Assembly (NCBI GenBank): GCA_019639075.1
Contig: JAHBSO010000007.1
Location: 1-64,000 of the forward strand
Direction of reading: 5' to 3'
Source of the DNA: Actinomycetota bacterium
Lineage (GTDB): Bacteria; Actinomycetota; Acidimicrobiia; Acidimicrobiales; Iamiaceae
DNA length: 64,000 bases
Position numbers and translations under genes: made by a program. Positions 1 through 7,379 of this stretch are shown here, piece by piece. The stretch's first letter is position 1. Each line of letters starts with the position of its first letter. The notes beneath the pieces were generated by a model. That model ran no database searches and was not told the DNA's origin. It worked only from the letters and a program-made list of their open reading frames with translations.

Positions 1-31
1 GTGGGAAACGCGAGGAGGGGTCGCAGATCTC

Positions 32-994
32 CTACGGGTGCGCCTGCGTCCGCCACTGTTCGATCCTTGTCCGGGCGATTCGAGCGAGGTCGCCGTCAGG
101 CAGTGCGAGTACGTAGCGCCGCCTGATGTCGACGGCGACCTGCTCGAGCTCCGCGTAGCTTGCCCCGCTGAGCTTGTCCGCCAAGGTCCGTGGGGCGAGG
201 CCGAGGTCACCGCCGAGGCGAGTCCTCATCTCCTCGAGGAACTCAGTCGCCTCGACTCGGGTCGGTGCGTCCAGCTCGAGCCGTAGCTGGAAGCGCCGCC
301 ACGCAGCTCGGTCGAGCAGCTCGGAGTGATTCGTCGAGCAGACCACCACCACATGAGCCGGGAGGCGATCGATCTGGAGCAAGAGGGTCGACACCACCCG
401 CTTGATCTCGCCGGTCTCGTTGGTGTCAGCCCGTTCCTTTGCGATCGAGTCGAACTCGTCGAAGAAGAGGACGCATCGACGTGTGCGAGCGAACTCGAAC
501 ACAGCGTCGAGTCGCGAGGCGGTCTCACCCAGGAAGCTGGAGACGACGCCCTCGTATCGCACGACGTAGAAGGGGAGCATCGTCTCGGTGGCGATCGCCT
601 CAGCCAGGCTGGTCTTCCCATTTCCGGGCGGCCCGTCGAGAAGGATGCGGTTTCGCGGCTCAAGCCCGTGGCTACGGAGAAGATCCGAGCGACGATGCTC
701 CTCGACCACCTCATCGATGGCAGCGCGCACGGCAGACCGCAGATGGAGGGATGCGAGGGAACGCGAAGGCACAACCTCCAGCACGAGATCGGTGACCCTG
801 CTCGCTGCCTCGTCTCGGGCGAGCAGTCCGGACGAACCCAACGTGGTGATGAGCTCCGAGAGGCGGTCAGCGACCAGATGGTGCTGCTTTGCCCGCTCCT
901 CGGCGATGACGGCCTCGACGAGCGCCTTGAAGCGCTGCTTGTCACCGCGGCGCTCGGCCTCAACCATGTCGATTAGCAAGTCCGAGCGTGCCAT
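32..994 (-). CDS. AAA+ ATPase (spastin/FtsH-like single module)
   Basis: 320 aa. An alpha-helical N-terminal region (about 1-110) is followed by one AAA+ module: Walker A GPPGNGKT at 121-128, Walker B VLFFDE at 175-180, sensor-1 Thr-Asn at 221-222 and an arginine-finger-type R-rich stretch near 229-235. An AAGGAGG ribosome site lies 10 bases before the ATG. The family remodels or threads protein substrates using ATP; the substrate here is unknown. From memory, ATPases with this N-terminus (RSDLL..EERAKQHH) often precede a subtilisin-like S8 peptidase. Any partner downstream on this strand would lie left of the window, since the stop is 32 bases from the edge. The ATPase call is firm, the role is open. 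Confidence 0.85.
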   Translation of the reverse strand: MARSDLLIDMVEAERRGDKQRFKALVEAVIAEERAKQHHLVADRLSELITTLGSSGLLARDEAASRVTDLVLEVVPSRSLASLHLRSAVRAAIDEVVEEHRRSDLLRSHGLEPRNRILLDGPPGNGKTSLAEAIATETMLPFYVVRYEGVVSSFLGETASRLDAVFEFARTRRCVLFFDEFDSIAKERADTNETGEIKRVVSTLLLQIDRLPAHVVVVCSTNHSELLDRAAWRRFQLRLELDAPTRVEATEFLEEMRTRLGGDLGLAPRTLADKLSGASYAELEQVAVDIRRRYVLALPDGDLARIARTRIEQWRTQAHP

Positions 995-1064
995 GACCCC
1001 GATTCCTCCTTCTGCTCGATCCTACGGTGCTTCGCTTCACCGGTCCGGAACCCCCGCACCGGCC

Positions 1065-2897
1065 TCATGGATCGTACGGATCCCCTGTGACGGCGCCGGG
1101 ACCTTCCGGCGCTCCCCAACCACCACCCCCCGGCGTCAGCATCCGGAGCACGTCGCCGGGCTTGAGCTGGATCGTGCACTTGTCGGGGAGGCGCTCGGCT
1201 CGGGCCTCGTCCCCGCCTGGGAGGAGCCAGTTCTCCCCTACCGCTCCGGGCTCTCCACCGGCGAGACCCCAGGGCTGGGAGACGCGTCGCTCGGTGATGA
1301 GCGACACCGTCGCGTCCTCCAGCACCTGGAGGTCACGCTCGATGCCCTCGCCGCCAGCGGACCACCCAGCGCCACCGCTCCCCCGCCGTAGTCGGTAGCG
1401 CAGCACCCGAAGCGGGAACGCCCGTTCCAGGGCCTCTGCGGGCGTGTTCCGCGTATTTGTCATCGCGGTGTGAATTCCCGACTGGCCGGGGCGGGGTTCG
1501 GCTGATCGGTAGTCAACTTGATCTGTGTTGGTCATGGCGGTGTGGATGCCGCTCTGGCCGGGGACGGGTTCGTTCGTGCTCGTACCGGGTCGGGGAGGTC
1601 GGCCGCCCTGACCTCCGGCGATCGTCTCGTAGGAGACCCAACCGTCGCCGCCGACCAGCACGTTGTTCATCGTCCCCTGCGACGCCGCACCCACCCGATC
1701 GGGGACCGCCTGGGCGAGGGCCCCGAGGCAGACGTCGGCCACGCGCTGGCTCACCTCGACGTTGCCGGCGCCCACCGCAGCGGGAGCTTGCGCCGCCACC
1801 ACCGTGCCCGGCGGCGCCACCACCTCGACCGCGCGTGACGCCCCGCCATTGGCTGGGATCGTCGGGTCGACCACCGACCGCAGGGCCCACAGCACCGCGC
1901 TCACGGTGACGGCCTCGACGGCGTTGACGTTGCCCCGCCGCTGCGGGTCGGTCCCGGTGAAGTCGAAGCGCACTCGGTCACCCTCGACGGTCACCGTCAC
2001 AGTGATGGAGGTCGGCTGCTGCTGCTCGGGTGCGGGACCGAAGCTGTCGAGGACGTCGGTGAACGTCCACGTGCCGTCCGGAAGGTCGGAGAGCGCGGCC
2101 CGCATCCGGCGCTCGCCGTAGGCCACCACCTCGGCCAACGTGCGAGCGACAGGCCGCGACTCCGAGGTCGTGCGTTTCGACTCCGCTGCGCTCCGCTCAA
2201 CGAACAGAGGAGCATCCCCTGCGCTCCGCTCAACGAACAGAGGAGCATCCCCTGCGCTCCGCTCAACGAGCAGGGAGGAGTCCCCTGCGCTCCGCTCGGC
2301 GACCAGTGATGCCGCGACCTCGGCGAAGCGCTCGGCGCCGAGGACGTTGGCGCCGAGCTGGGCGTCGAGGTCGCCGGCGCGTTCGGCCGGCGTCCGCGAC
2401 GACGCGGCCACGATCGCCGCCACCGCCGGCGAGTAACGCACTGGCGGGATGCGCAGGCCCTCCTGCTGGATCTCGACCGCGTCGGCCGGCAGCGAGCCCG
2501 GGGCGGACCCGCCGAGATCCGAGTGGTGGGCCCGGTTGGCGACCCAGCCGATCAGGTCGTCGTCGAGGAAGACCGGGGTCACGAGGGTGACGTCGTTGAG
2601 GTGGGTGCCACCGGCGAACGGGTCGTTGAGGATCACGTGGTCGTCGGGGCCGACCTCGTCGCCGAGGGCATCGATCGCGGCGGCCACCGATGCCGGCATC
2701 GACCCCAGGTGCACCGGGATGTGCTCGGCCTGCACGAGCAGGGTGCCGTCGGCGGTGAAGAGGGCGGCAGAGCAGTCGGCCCGCTCCTTGATGTTCGGGC
2801 TGAACGCGGCCCGCCGCAGCACCTCACCCATCTCGTGCGCGACCCCGCTGAGCCGGGCGATCAGCACCGCCAGCGCCGCCGGCCCGAGCCCGCTCAC
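1065..2897 (-). CDS. hyuB: Hydantoinase B/oxoprolinase family subunit
   Basis: 610 aa, the B subunit of the ATP-dependent hydantoinase/5-oxoprolinase/acetone-carboxylase superfamily. It works with the HyuA subunit encoded just upstream, whose TGA overlaps this GTG start by GTGA, so the two are translationally coupled. Family features seen are the N-terminal RLSGVAHEMGEVLRRAAFSP region, the ERADCSAALF segment and the C-terminal GGGGWGAP glycine motif. It is longer than I expect for the family because of two in-frame repeat insertions: a 24-codon duplication of GQSGIHTAMTNT near the C-terminus and a 33-bp tandem repeat encoding VERSAGDAPLF units in the middle. Both look like expansions of low-constraint loops. 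The substrate cannot be read from sequence: N-methylhydantoin, 5-oxoproline or another cyclic amide are all possible. Confidence 0.88.
   Translation of the reverse strand: MSGLGPAALAVLIARLSGVAHEMGEVLRRAAFSPNIKERADCSAALFTADGTLLVQAEHIPVHLGSMPASVAAAIDALGDEVGPDDHVILNDPFAGGTHLNDVTLVTPVFLDDDLIGWVANRAHHSDLGGSAPGSLPADAVEIQQEGLRIPPVRYSPAVAAIVAASSRTPAERAGDLDAQLGANVLGAERFAEVAASLVAERSAGDSSLLVERSAGDAPLFVERSAGDAPLFVERSAAESKRTTSESRPVARTLAEVVAYGERRMRAALSDLPDGTWTFTDVLDSFGPAPEQQQPTSITVTVTVEGDRVRFDFTGTDPQRRGNVNAVEAVTVSAVLWALRSVVDPTIPANGGASRAVEVVAPPGTVVAAQAPAAVGAGNVEVSQRVADVCLGALAQAVPDRVGAASQGTMNNVLVGGDGWVSYETIAGGQGGRPPRPGTSTNEPVPGQSGIHTAMTNTDQVDYRSAEPRPGQSGIHTAMTNTRNTPAEALERAFPLRVLRYRLRRGSGGAGWSAGGEGIERDLQVLEDATVSLITERRVSQPWGLAGGEPGAVGENWLLPGGDEARAERLPDKCTIQLKPGDVLRMLTPGGGGWGAPEGPGAVTGDPYDP
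1452..1559 (-). repeat. In-frame 72-bp duplication inside hyuB
   Basis: The 12-residue stretch GQSGIHTAMTNT is encoded twice, 72 bases apart (1452-1487 and 1524-1559 on the minus strand). Eleven residues (DQVDYRSAEPR) plus a proline separate the copies. The DNA copies have diverged at several third positions, so the duplication is not brand-new. The reading frame is kept. Confidence 0.85.
2188..2304 (-). repeat. 33-bp tandem repeat inside hyuB, derived from an intergenic repeat
   Basis: Three full 33-bp units (2188-2220, 2221-2253, 2254-2286) and a half unit to 2304. The first two are identical; the third carries a few substitutions. Each encodes 11 residues of the type VERSAGDAPLF on the minus strand. 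The core GCTCCGCTCAACGAACAG is nearly the same as the core of the intergenic repeats at 6135, 20951 and 26246. Confidence 0.9.
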
Positions 2898-4765
2898 CGC
2901 GACTCCCCCGTTCTGGCGTAGGGCTCGGTGGGTGAGCCACCACCACCTACGCCAGAACGCTCGGGTTCCGGATCGAGCACGCGGGTGAGGACGAAGGCGG
3001 CGCTGGCGGGGTGGGGGTCCGCCCGCCAGCCGTCGGGGACCCAGATGGTGCAGTCGGGTTCGGCGATCACCGTCGGGCCGACCGCGGCCACCCGCTCGAC
3101 CGGGGGGAGGTCGTCGATCGACACCGACGCGGCCCGGCGAGCCGTCGCCCGCAGGGCGACCACCTCGATCGGCGTCTCAGGCCGGGCGTAGCCGTTGCGA
3201 CGCTCGTGCTCGGCCGGGAAGTCGTCGACCGACGCCACCCGGATCTCGTGGCTCTGTCCCTCGTAGCGGCACTCGACCGCGGTCGACACCGACGCGCCGG
3301 GCACCGCTGTCGACGCCTCCGCGGCCAGGGCGGCCAGCGCGTCGTCGAGCCCGGTGAGGTCGGCTCCGCCGGCCCACGTGCGCACCACGTCGTGCTGGTC
3401 GGGCGCGGCCAGGCAACCCACGGCCGACAGCACCCCGGCCCGGGCCGGCACCACGACCGCGGGCATGCCGAGGGCGTCGGCGATGGCGCAGGCGTGCAGC
3501 GGGCCGGCCCCACCGAACGCCACCAGCGCGAGGCCCGTCGGGTCCACGCCTCGGGCCACCGACACGGCCCGGACCGCTTCCTCCATGGCCGCGTCGACCA
3601 CGGCCAGCACATCGTCGGCCGATACCCCCGCGCCGTCGAGCGCGGCCCGGGCGGCATCGACGTCGAGCGGCCCGATGCCGGGAAGCTCGACGCCCTCGCC
3701 CAGCCGGCCGGCCACCAGGTCGGCGTCGGTCACCGTCGGCTCGGCGCCGCCGTGGCCGTAGCAGGCCGGGCCCGGTCGGGCGCCGGCGCTGCGGGGGCCG
3801 ACGGTGAGCGCGCCCCCCGCGTCGACCGCGGCGATCGAGCCGCCCCCGGCGCCGATGGTGTGCACGTCGAGCGACGGCTGGCGGATCGGGTACCCGCCGA
3901 CCACCCGCTCCCCCGCCGGGTCGGGCACGCCTCCCCGCACCAGGCAGACGTCGGTGCTGGTGCCGCCCATGTCGAAGGTGACGGCGTCGGGGAAACCGCT
4001 GGCCACCGCCGCGGCCGCGCCCGCCGCCACCCCGCCGGCCGGCCCCGACAGCAGCAACGACACCGGCACCTCCGCGCCCCGGCCGATCGGCACGAGCCCG
4101 CCGGCCGACGTCATCACCGACACCGCGTCGGCGGCGTCGGCCAGCCCGGCCAGGTAGCCCCGGCACACCGGCCGCAGGTAGGCGTTGACCACCGTCGTCA
4201 CCGTGCGCTCGTACTCTCGGAACTGCGGCGAGACGTCGATCGACGCCGACACGTCGTGGTCGAGCGCGTCGAGCGCGTCGGCGACGGCCCGCTCGTGTTC
4301 GGGGTAGAGGTCGCTGTGCAGCAGGCAGACGGCCACGGCCTCGCCGTCGTCGGGCATGGCGTCGAGCAGCGGGATGACGTGCAGCGACCGCAGCTCCGTG
4401 CCGTCGGCGGCCATCCGGCCGTCGACCTCGATCCGACGCTCCCGCGGCACGAGCGGTTCGGGGCGGTCGGCCCACGGGTCGTACAGCGACGGTCGGTCCT
4501 GGCGGGCGATCTCGATCACGTCGGCGAAGCCCTGGTTGGTGACCAACCAGACCTCCGCGCCCTTTCGCTCGAGCAGCGCGTTGGTGGCGACGGTGGTGCC
4601 GTGGGCCAGCGCGGTCGGTCGGGCCGATCCCTCCGCCACCACCAGCGCGCAACCGGAGCGCACGGCGTCGCCCGGATCGCGCGGGGTCGACGGGACCTTG
4701 GCGATCGCGCCGTCGGCGGCGACGACGTCGGTGAACGTCCCCCCGGTGTCGACGCCCACGCGCAT
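2894..4765 (-). CDS. hyuA: Hydantoinase A/oxoprolinase family ATP-binding subunit
   Basis: 623 aa, the actin/hexokinase-fold ATPase subunit of the hydantoinase/oxoprolinase family. It couples ATP hydrolysis to opening of a cyclic amide (or carboxylation in relatives). Phosphate-binding motifs are visible at the N-terminus (GVDTGGTFTDVV, residues 4-15) and mid-protein (DMGGTSTDVCLV), together with a GPAGGV loop. It is followed by hyuB with a GTGA overlap, so the two form an operon and probably one complex. The last residues (about SGVGGGGSPTEPYARTGESR) are encoded by a dispersed palindromic repeat that also occurs between genes elsewhere in the window, so the C-terminal tail is probably a recent, non-homologous extension. 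The ATG start fits the family N-terminus. Confidence 0.9.
   Translation of the reverse strand: MRVGVDTGGTFTDVVAADGAIAKVPSTPRDPGDAVRSGCALVVAEGSARPTALAHGTTVATNALLERKGAEVWLVTNQGFADVIEIARQDRPSLYDPWADRPEPLVPRERRIEVDGRMAADGTELRSLHVIPLLDAMPDDGEAVAVCLLHSDLYPEHERAVADALDALDHDVSASIDVSPQFREYERTVTTVVNAYLRPVCRGYLAGLADAADAVSVMTSAGGLVPIGRGAEVPVSLLLSGPAGGVAAGAAAAVASGFPDAVTFDMGGTSTDVCLVRGGVPDPAGERVVGGYPIRQPSLDVHTIGAGGGSIAAVDAGGALTVGPRSAGARPGPACYGHGGAEPTVTDADLVAGRLGEGVELPGIGPLDVDAARAALDGAGVSADDVLAVVDAAMEEAVRAVSVARGVDPTGLALVAFGGAGPLHACAIADALGMPAVVVPARAGVLSAVGCLAAPDQHDVVRTWAGGADLTGLDDALAALAAEASTAVPGASVSTAVECRYEGQSHEIRVASVDDFPAEHERRNGYARPETPIEVVALRATARRAASVSIDDLPPVERVAAVGPTVIAEPDCTIWVPDGWRADPHPASAAFVLTRVLDPEPERSGVGGGGSPTEPYARTGESR
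2909..2959. repeat. Dispersed palindromic repeat, copy 1 (inside the hyuA 3' end)
   Basis: Arms CGTTCTGGCGTAGG (2909-2922) and CCTACGCCAGAACG (2946-2959) are exact reverse complements around a 23-base loop that itself contains GGTGGG/CCACC pairing. This copy lies within codons of hyuA, ending a few codons before its stop. Other copies are at 10107, 28229 and 29137. Confidence 0.85.
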
Positions 4766-4804
4766 GGCGCCGACGCTACCGGGGCGGCGCGACCGCCCTG
4801 CGGG

Positions 4805-6055
4805 TCACGCTCCGAAGATCATGTGGAACCACCGCCACCGGAAGTCGGCGTCCTGGGCCGCCCGCAGCGACACCGCCTCCAGGAACGCCGCCCGGAACGC
4901 GTCCTGGTCGGGCTGAGCGAGGAGTGCTTGGAAGAAGACGGCCAGCGCCGGCCCGTCGAGCAACGTCACGTCCTCGGTGGAGGTGTACTGGGGCACGCGG
5001 TCGTCGTAGTAGATCGCGTAGGGGTGCATCCGCACCTCGACCGAGACCGGTTCGCCGAGCACGTAGGGGTCCGACGTGCCGAGCCGGGACCTCGACGGGA
5101 ACCAGACCTTGGTCGGCGTCCCCGGCGTGCAGTGCATCGAGTTCAGCGTGTAGCCCCAACTCACGTCGCCCTGGGAGACGATGGAGTGCAGCGAGAAGTC
5201 GGTCTCCTGATCGCACGAGACCGCGCCGCTCGCGACCACGTTGTCGTAGGGATAGGTCGGGTCGAGCGTGCCGTAGTCGTCGACCGTCACCGTGAGCACC
5301 GCCGGCGGCGGACCGTCGACGGCCAGCCAGGCACTGGCGACGATGACGCTCCCGGTGTACTGCGGGATCCTGAGCTGCAGGCGGCACGTGTACGGCTCGC
5401 ACGCCTCCAAGGTGCCGGGAAGTGCGGCGGTGAGCTCGATCGTCTCGTCGAGCACGCCGTCCGCACCGACCGTCACGCCCCCCACGACCTGGTTGCAGGA
5501 CCCGAAGGCACAGGTGACGAGCTCGACCCGCATCGAACGCTCCGGCAGACCGGCGCCGGTCAGCACCACCGTCGGGTCGGGGAGCAGGGCATCGGCCTGG
5601 AACGTTCGAGGCGGACGGGGCGAACCGGTGAACGAGACCGACGTGCGTGCCGACTGGGTGAGTGAGAGGGGGCCGGCCGCGATCTCGCATGCCGAGACGG
5701 CGCAGTCCTGCACCCCGCCGGCGAAGGTCGCCATGTCGCGGTACACGGTGAGGTCGGCCTGGAAGGCGCCGGTGCCGTCGACCGCGACGTCGAGCAGCGC
5801 GGTCCCCTGGTCGCAATCGCTCAAGTCGTAGCCGCCGGCCCGACACATCCCGACGGCGATCGAGGTGTTCGGTGCGAACCCCTCGCCCGTGACCGTGACG
5901 ACGTCACCGGTCACGAGGCCGGTCGACTGCGACAACGCAATGGATGGTGGCGCCTGGGCCGACGCGCCTCCGGGGGCGAGCGCGAGCACCCCCAGGATCA
6001 GCGACAAGGCTGCGATCGCCGAGCCGCACCGACGAAGGTGGAAGTGGTTCCCCAT
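4805..6055 (-). CDS. Secreted neocarzinostatin-like domain protein
   Basis: 416 aa. An N-terminal signal peptide (basic HLRRC, hydrophobic core about 12-28, likely cleavage after ASA at 33) precedes an immunoglobulin-like domain with the pattern VTGDVVTVTGEGFAPNTSIAVG (about residues 46-68). That pattern is typical of the neocarzinostatin family fold common in secreted actinobacterial proteins. A second, similar beta-rich repeat follows (around VVLTGAGLPERSMRVELVTC). Paired cysteines recur, suggesting disulfides outside the cell. I do not recognise the C-terminal half. The ATG at 6055 follows a GGGAG ribosome site; an upstream in-frame extension reads through repeat DNA and antisense to the next gene and is not real. 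Function is unknown; binding of a small ligand or surface is possible. Confidence 0.75.
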   Translation of the reverse strand: MGNHFHLRRCGSAIAALSLILGVLALAPGGASAQAPPSIALSQSTGLVTGDVVTVTGEGFAPNTSIAVGMCRAGGYDLSDCDQGTALLDVAVDGTGAFQADLTVYRDMATFAGGVQDCAVSACEIAAGPLSLTQSARTSVSFTGSPRPPRTFQADALLPDPTVVLTGAGLPERSMRVELVTCAFGSCNQVVGGVTVGADGVLDETIELTAALPGTLEACEPYTCRLQLRIPQYTGSVIVASAWLAVDGPPPAVLTVTVDDYGTLDPTYPYDNVVASGAVSCDQETDFSLHSIVSQGDVSWGYTLNSMHCTPGTPTKVWFPSRSRLGTSDPYVLGEPVSVEVRMHPYAIYYDDRVPQYTSTEDVTLLDGPALAVFFQALLAQPDQDAFRAAFLEAVSLRAAQDADFRWRWFHMIFGA

Positions 6056-6134
6056 GGTCGTCTCCCGTCGTAGGTTCCGAGCCGCCCGCGGGTCGACGGT
6101 ACCGCGCGAGGCTGGCGCGTGCAGGGAGTTCGGG

Positions 6135-6217
6135 TTTCGACTGCGCTCGCCCAGGGGCTCGCTCCGCTCAACCAACAGTCCGTGCTGTTCCTTGAGCGAG
6201 CGCAGCGAGTCGAAAGG
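6135..6217. repeat. Intergenic inverted repeat of the TTTCGACTGCGCTCGC / GCGAGCGCAGCGAGTCGAAA family
   Basis: Starts TTTCGACTGCGCTCGC, continues through GCTCGCTCCGCTCAACCAACAG, and ends CTTGAGCGAGCGCAGCGAGT then CGAAA. The outer ends are near reverse complements, so the block can fold into a long hairpin. It lies between the stop of the RNase H-SLOG gene (6223) and the start of the secreted-protein gene (6055). Confidence 0.8.
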
Positions 6218-6222
6218 TGGGT

Positions 6223-7257
6223 CTACGGAAGGAGGACGGTGAGGTCGGGGCCGAGGCGGCGGTCGAGGTCGCCGAAGAGGCGGTCGAGGCGATTGTCGAC
6301 CTGATCCCACACGAGGATGGCCTGGTCGGCCGCGGTGGTGAGCCAGACGTCGCGGCGGCGCATGGCCTTGGCGAAGGCGTCCCGGTCGTCGGGCGACGTC
6401 TTCTCGAGCTGCACGACCTGCCGGGCCCGATCGGCGAGGTCGCGGAACCGGGCGCGGGCGTCGGGCGACAGGCTCCGGTCGGGGTCCGGGAACGGCAGCA
6501 CCGCGGCGTAGGGCACGTCGGCCCGGATCGCCGCCTCGGCCGCGAGCTGCTCGGCACCGGGCCGCAGCCCGGTCATCACGACGAGGTCGGGAGTGATGCG
6601 GGCGTAGCCGTCGATGAGGTCGGTGAGGCGCCGGCGGACGTCCTCGGAGATCTCGTTCGGCTCCCAGCCCCCGAGCTCGGGCGGGGCGTGGCCGGCGACG
6701 AGCAGCAGGTGCCCGTTGGGGATGCGGCCGTCGCGGCGGCGACGCTCGGCCCGCTGCTCCTCCGGTGGCAGGTCGGCGAGCTTCCCGCCGCCCGACGACG
6801 GCGCCGACGCACCACCCGCCGCGGCCCGGTTCGCGTCGCGCTCGCGCACGGCGAGCTCGTCGACCAGATCGTTCATCGGGTCGCCCGAGTGCCCCTTCAC
6901 CCACTCGAACCGCACGTCGGGGCGGGCGTCGCGCGCCTCGATCAGGGGCTTCCAGATCTCCTGGTTCTTGACCGGCTGCTTGTCCTTCGTGCGCCAGTCG
7001 TTGCGGACCCAGTTGCGGGACCACTTCTCCAGGCCGTCCTTCACGTAGGTCGAGTCCATGACGACCACCAGCGGCCGATCGGGGTTGTCCTCGATCGCCC
7101 GGAGCACCGCGGTCAGCTCCATGCGGTTGTTCGTGGTGGCCGGTTCCCCACCGCTGGCGCAGTGGTCGCGCGACGACGCCCACGCCCAGCCGCCGGGCCC
7201 GGGGTTCCCGCTGCAGGCGCCGTCGGTGTAGATGCGCAGCGGCTCGGCCCCGGTCAT
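6223..7257 (-). CDS. rnhA: Ribonuclease HI fused to a SLOG-like (YpsA/DUF1273-type) domain
   Basis: 344 aa. Residues 6-140 are an RNase HI: D12 in IYTDGACSGNPGPGG, E47 in TNNRMEL, D68 in VVMDSTYVKDGL and D130 in GHSGDPMNDLVDELA make the catalytic DEDD set that cuts RNA in RNA/DNA hybrids. A Gly/Ala/Ser linker (145-175) leads to a second domain (about 180-344) beginning NGHLLLVAGHAPPELGGW, with MTGLRPGAEQLAA further on. This matches the GHRP..LGGY and GxxxG pattern of YpsA-like SLOG Rossmann proteins, a superfamily implicated in nucleotide-ligand sensing. A stand-alone RNase HI is about 150 aa, so this is a real fusion. The SLOG assignment is pattern recognition only. Confidence 0.85.
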   Translation of the reverse strand: MTGAEPLRIYTDGACSGNPGPGGWAWASSRDHCASGGEPATTNNRMELTAVLRAIEDNPDRPLVVVMDSTYVKDGLEKWSRNWVRNDWRTKDKQPVKNQEIWKPLIEARDARPDVRFEWVKGHSGDPMNDLVDELAVRERDANRAAAGGASAPSSGGGKLADLPPEEQRAERRRRDGRIPNGHLLLVAGHAPPELGGWEPNEISEDVRRRLTDLIDGYARITPDLVVMTGLRPGAEQLAAEAAIRADVPYAAVLPFPDPDRSLSPDARARFRDLADRARQVVQLEKTSPDDRDAFAKAMRRRDVWLTTAADQAILVWDQVDNRLDRLFGDLDRRLGPDLTVLLP

Positions 7258-7379
7258 CGGCCCAGCATGACAGGCCCGGGACAGGTCGGTCGGCCTCGGC
7301 GGGCGACCCGTGCCGATCGACGGAACCTACCGGCCGGTAGGGGGTGCGAAGGCCGACGACGCCGGGCACGATGGGCGCC

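Noticed and set aside
3011..5665. 884-residue plus-strand reading frame opposite hyuA and the secreted protein
   Set aside because: Its translation is Arg/His/Gly-rich with no domain, and it lies antisense to two well-supported genes. Such frames are expected in very GC-rich DNA.
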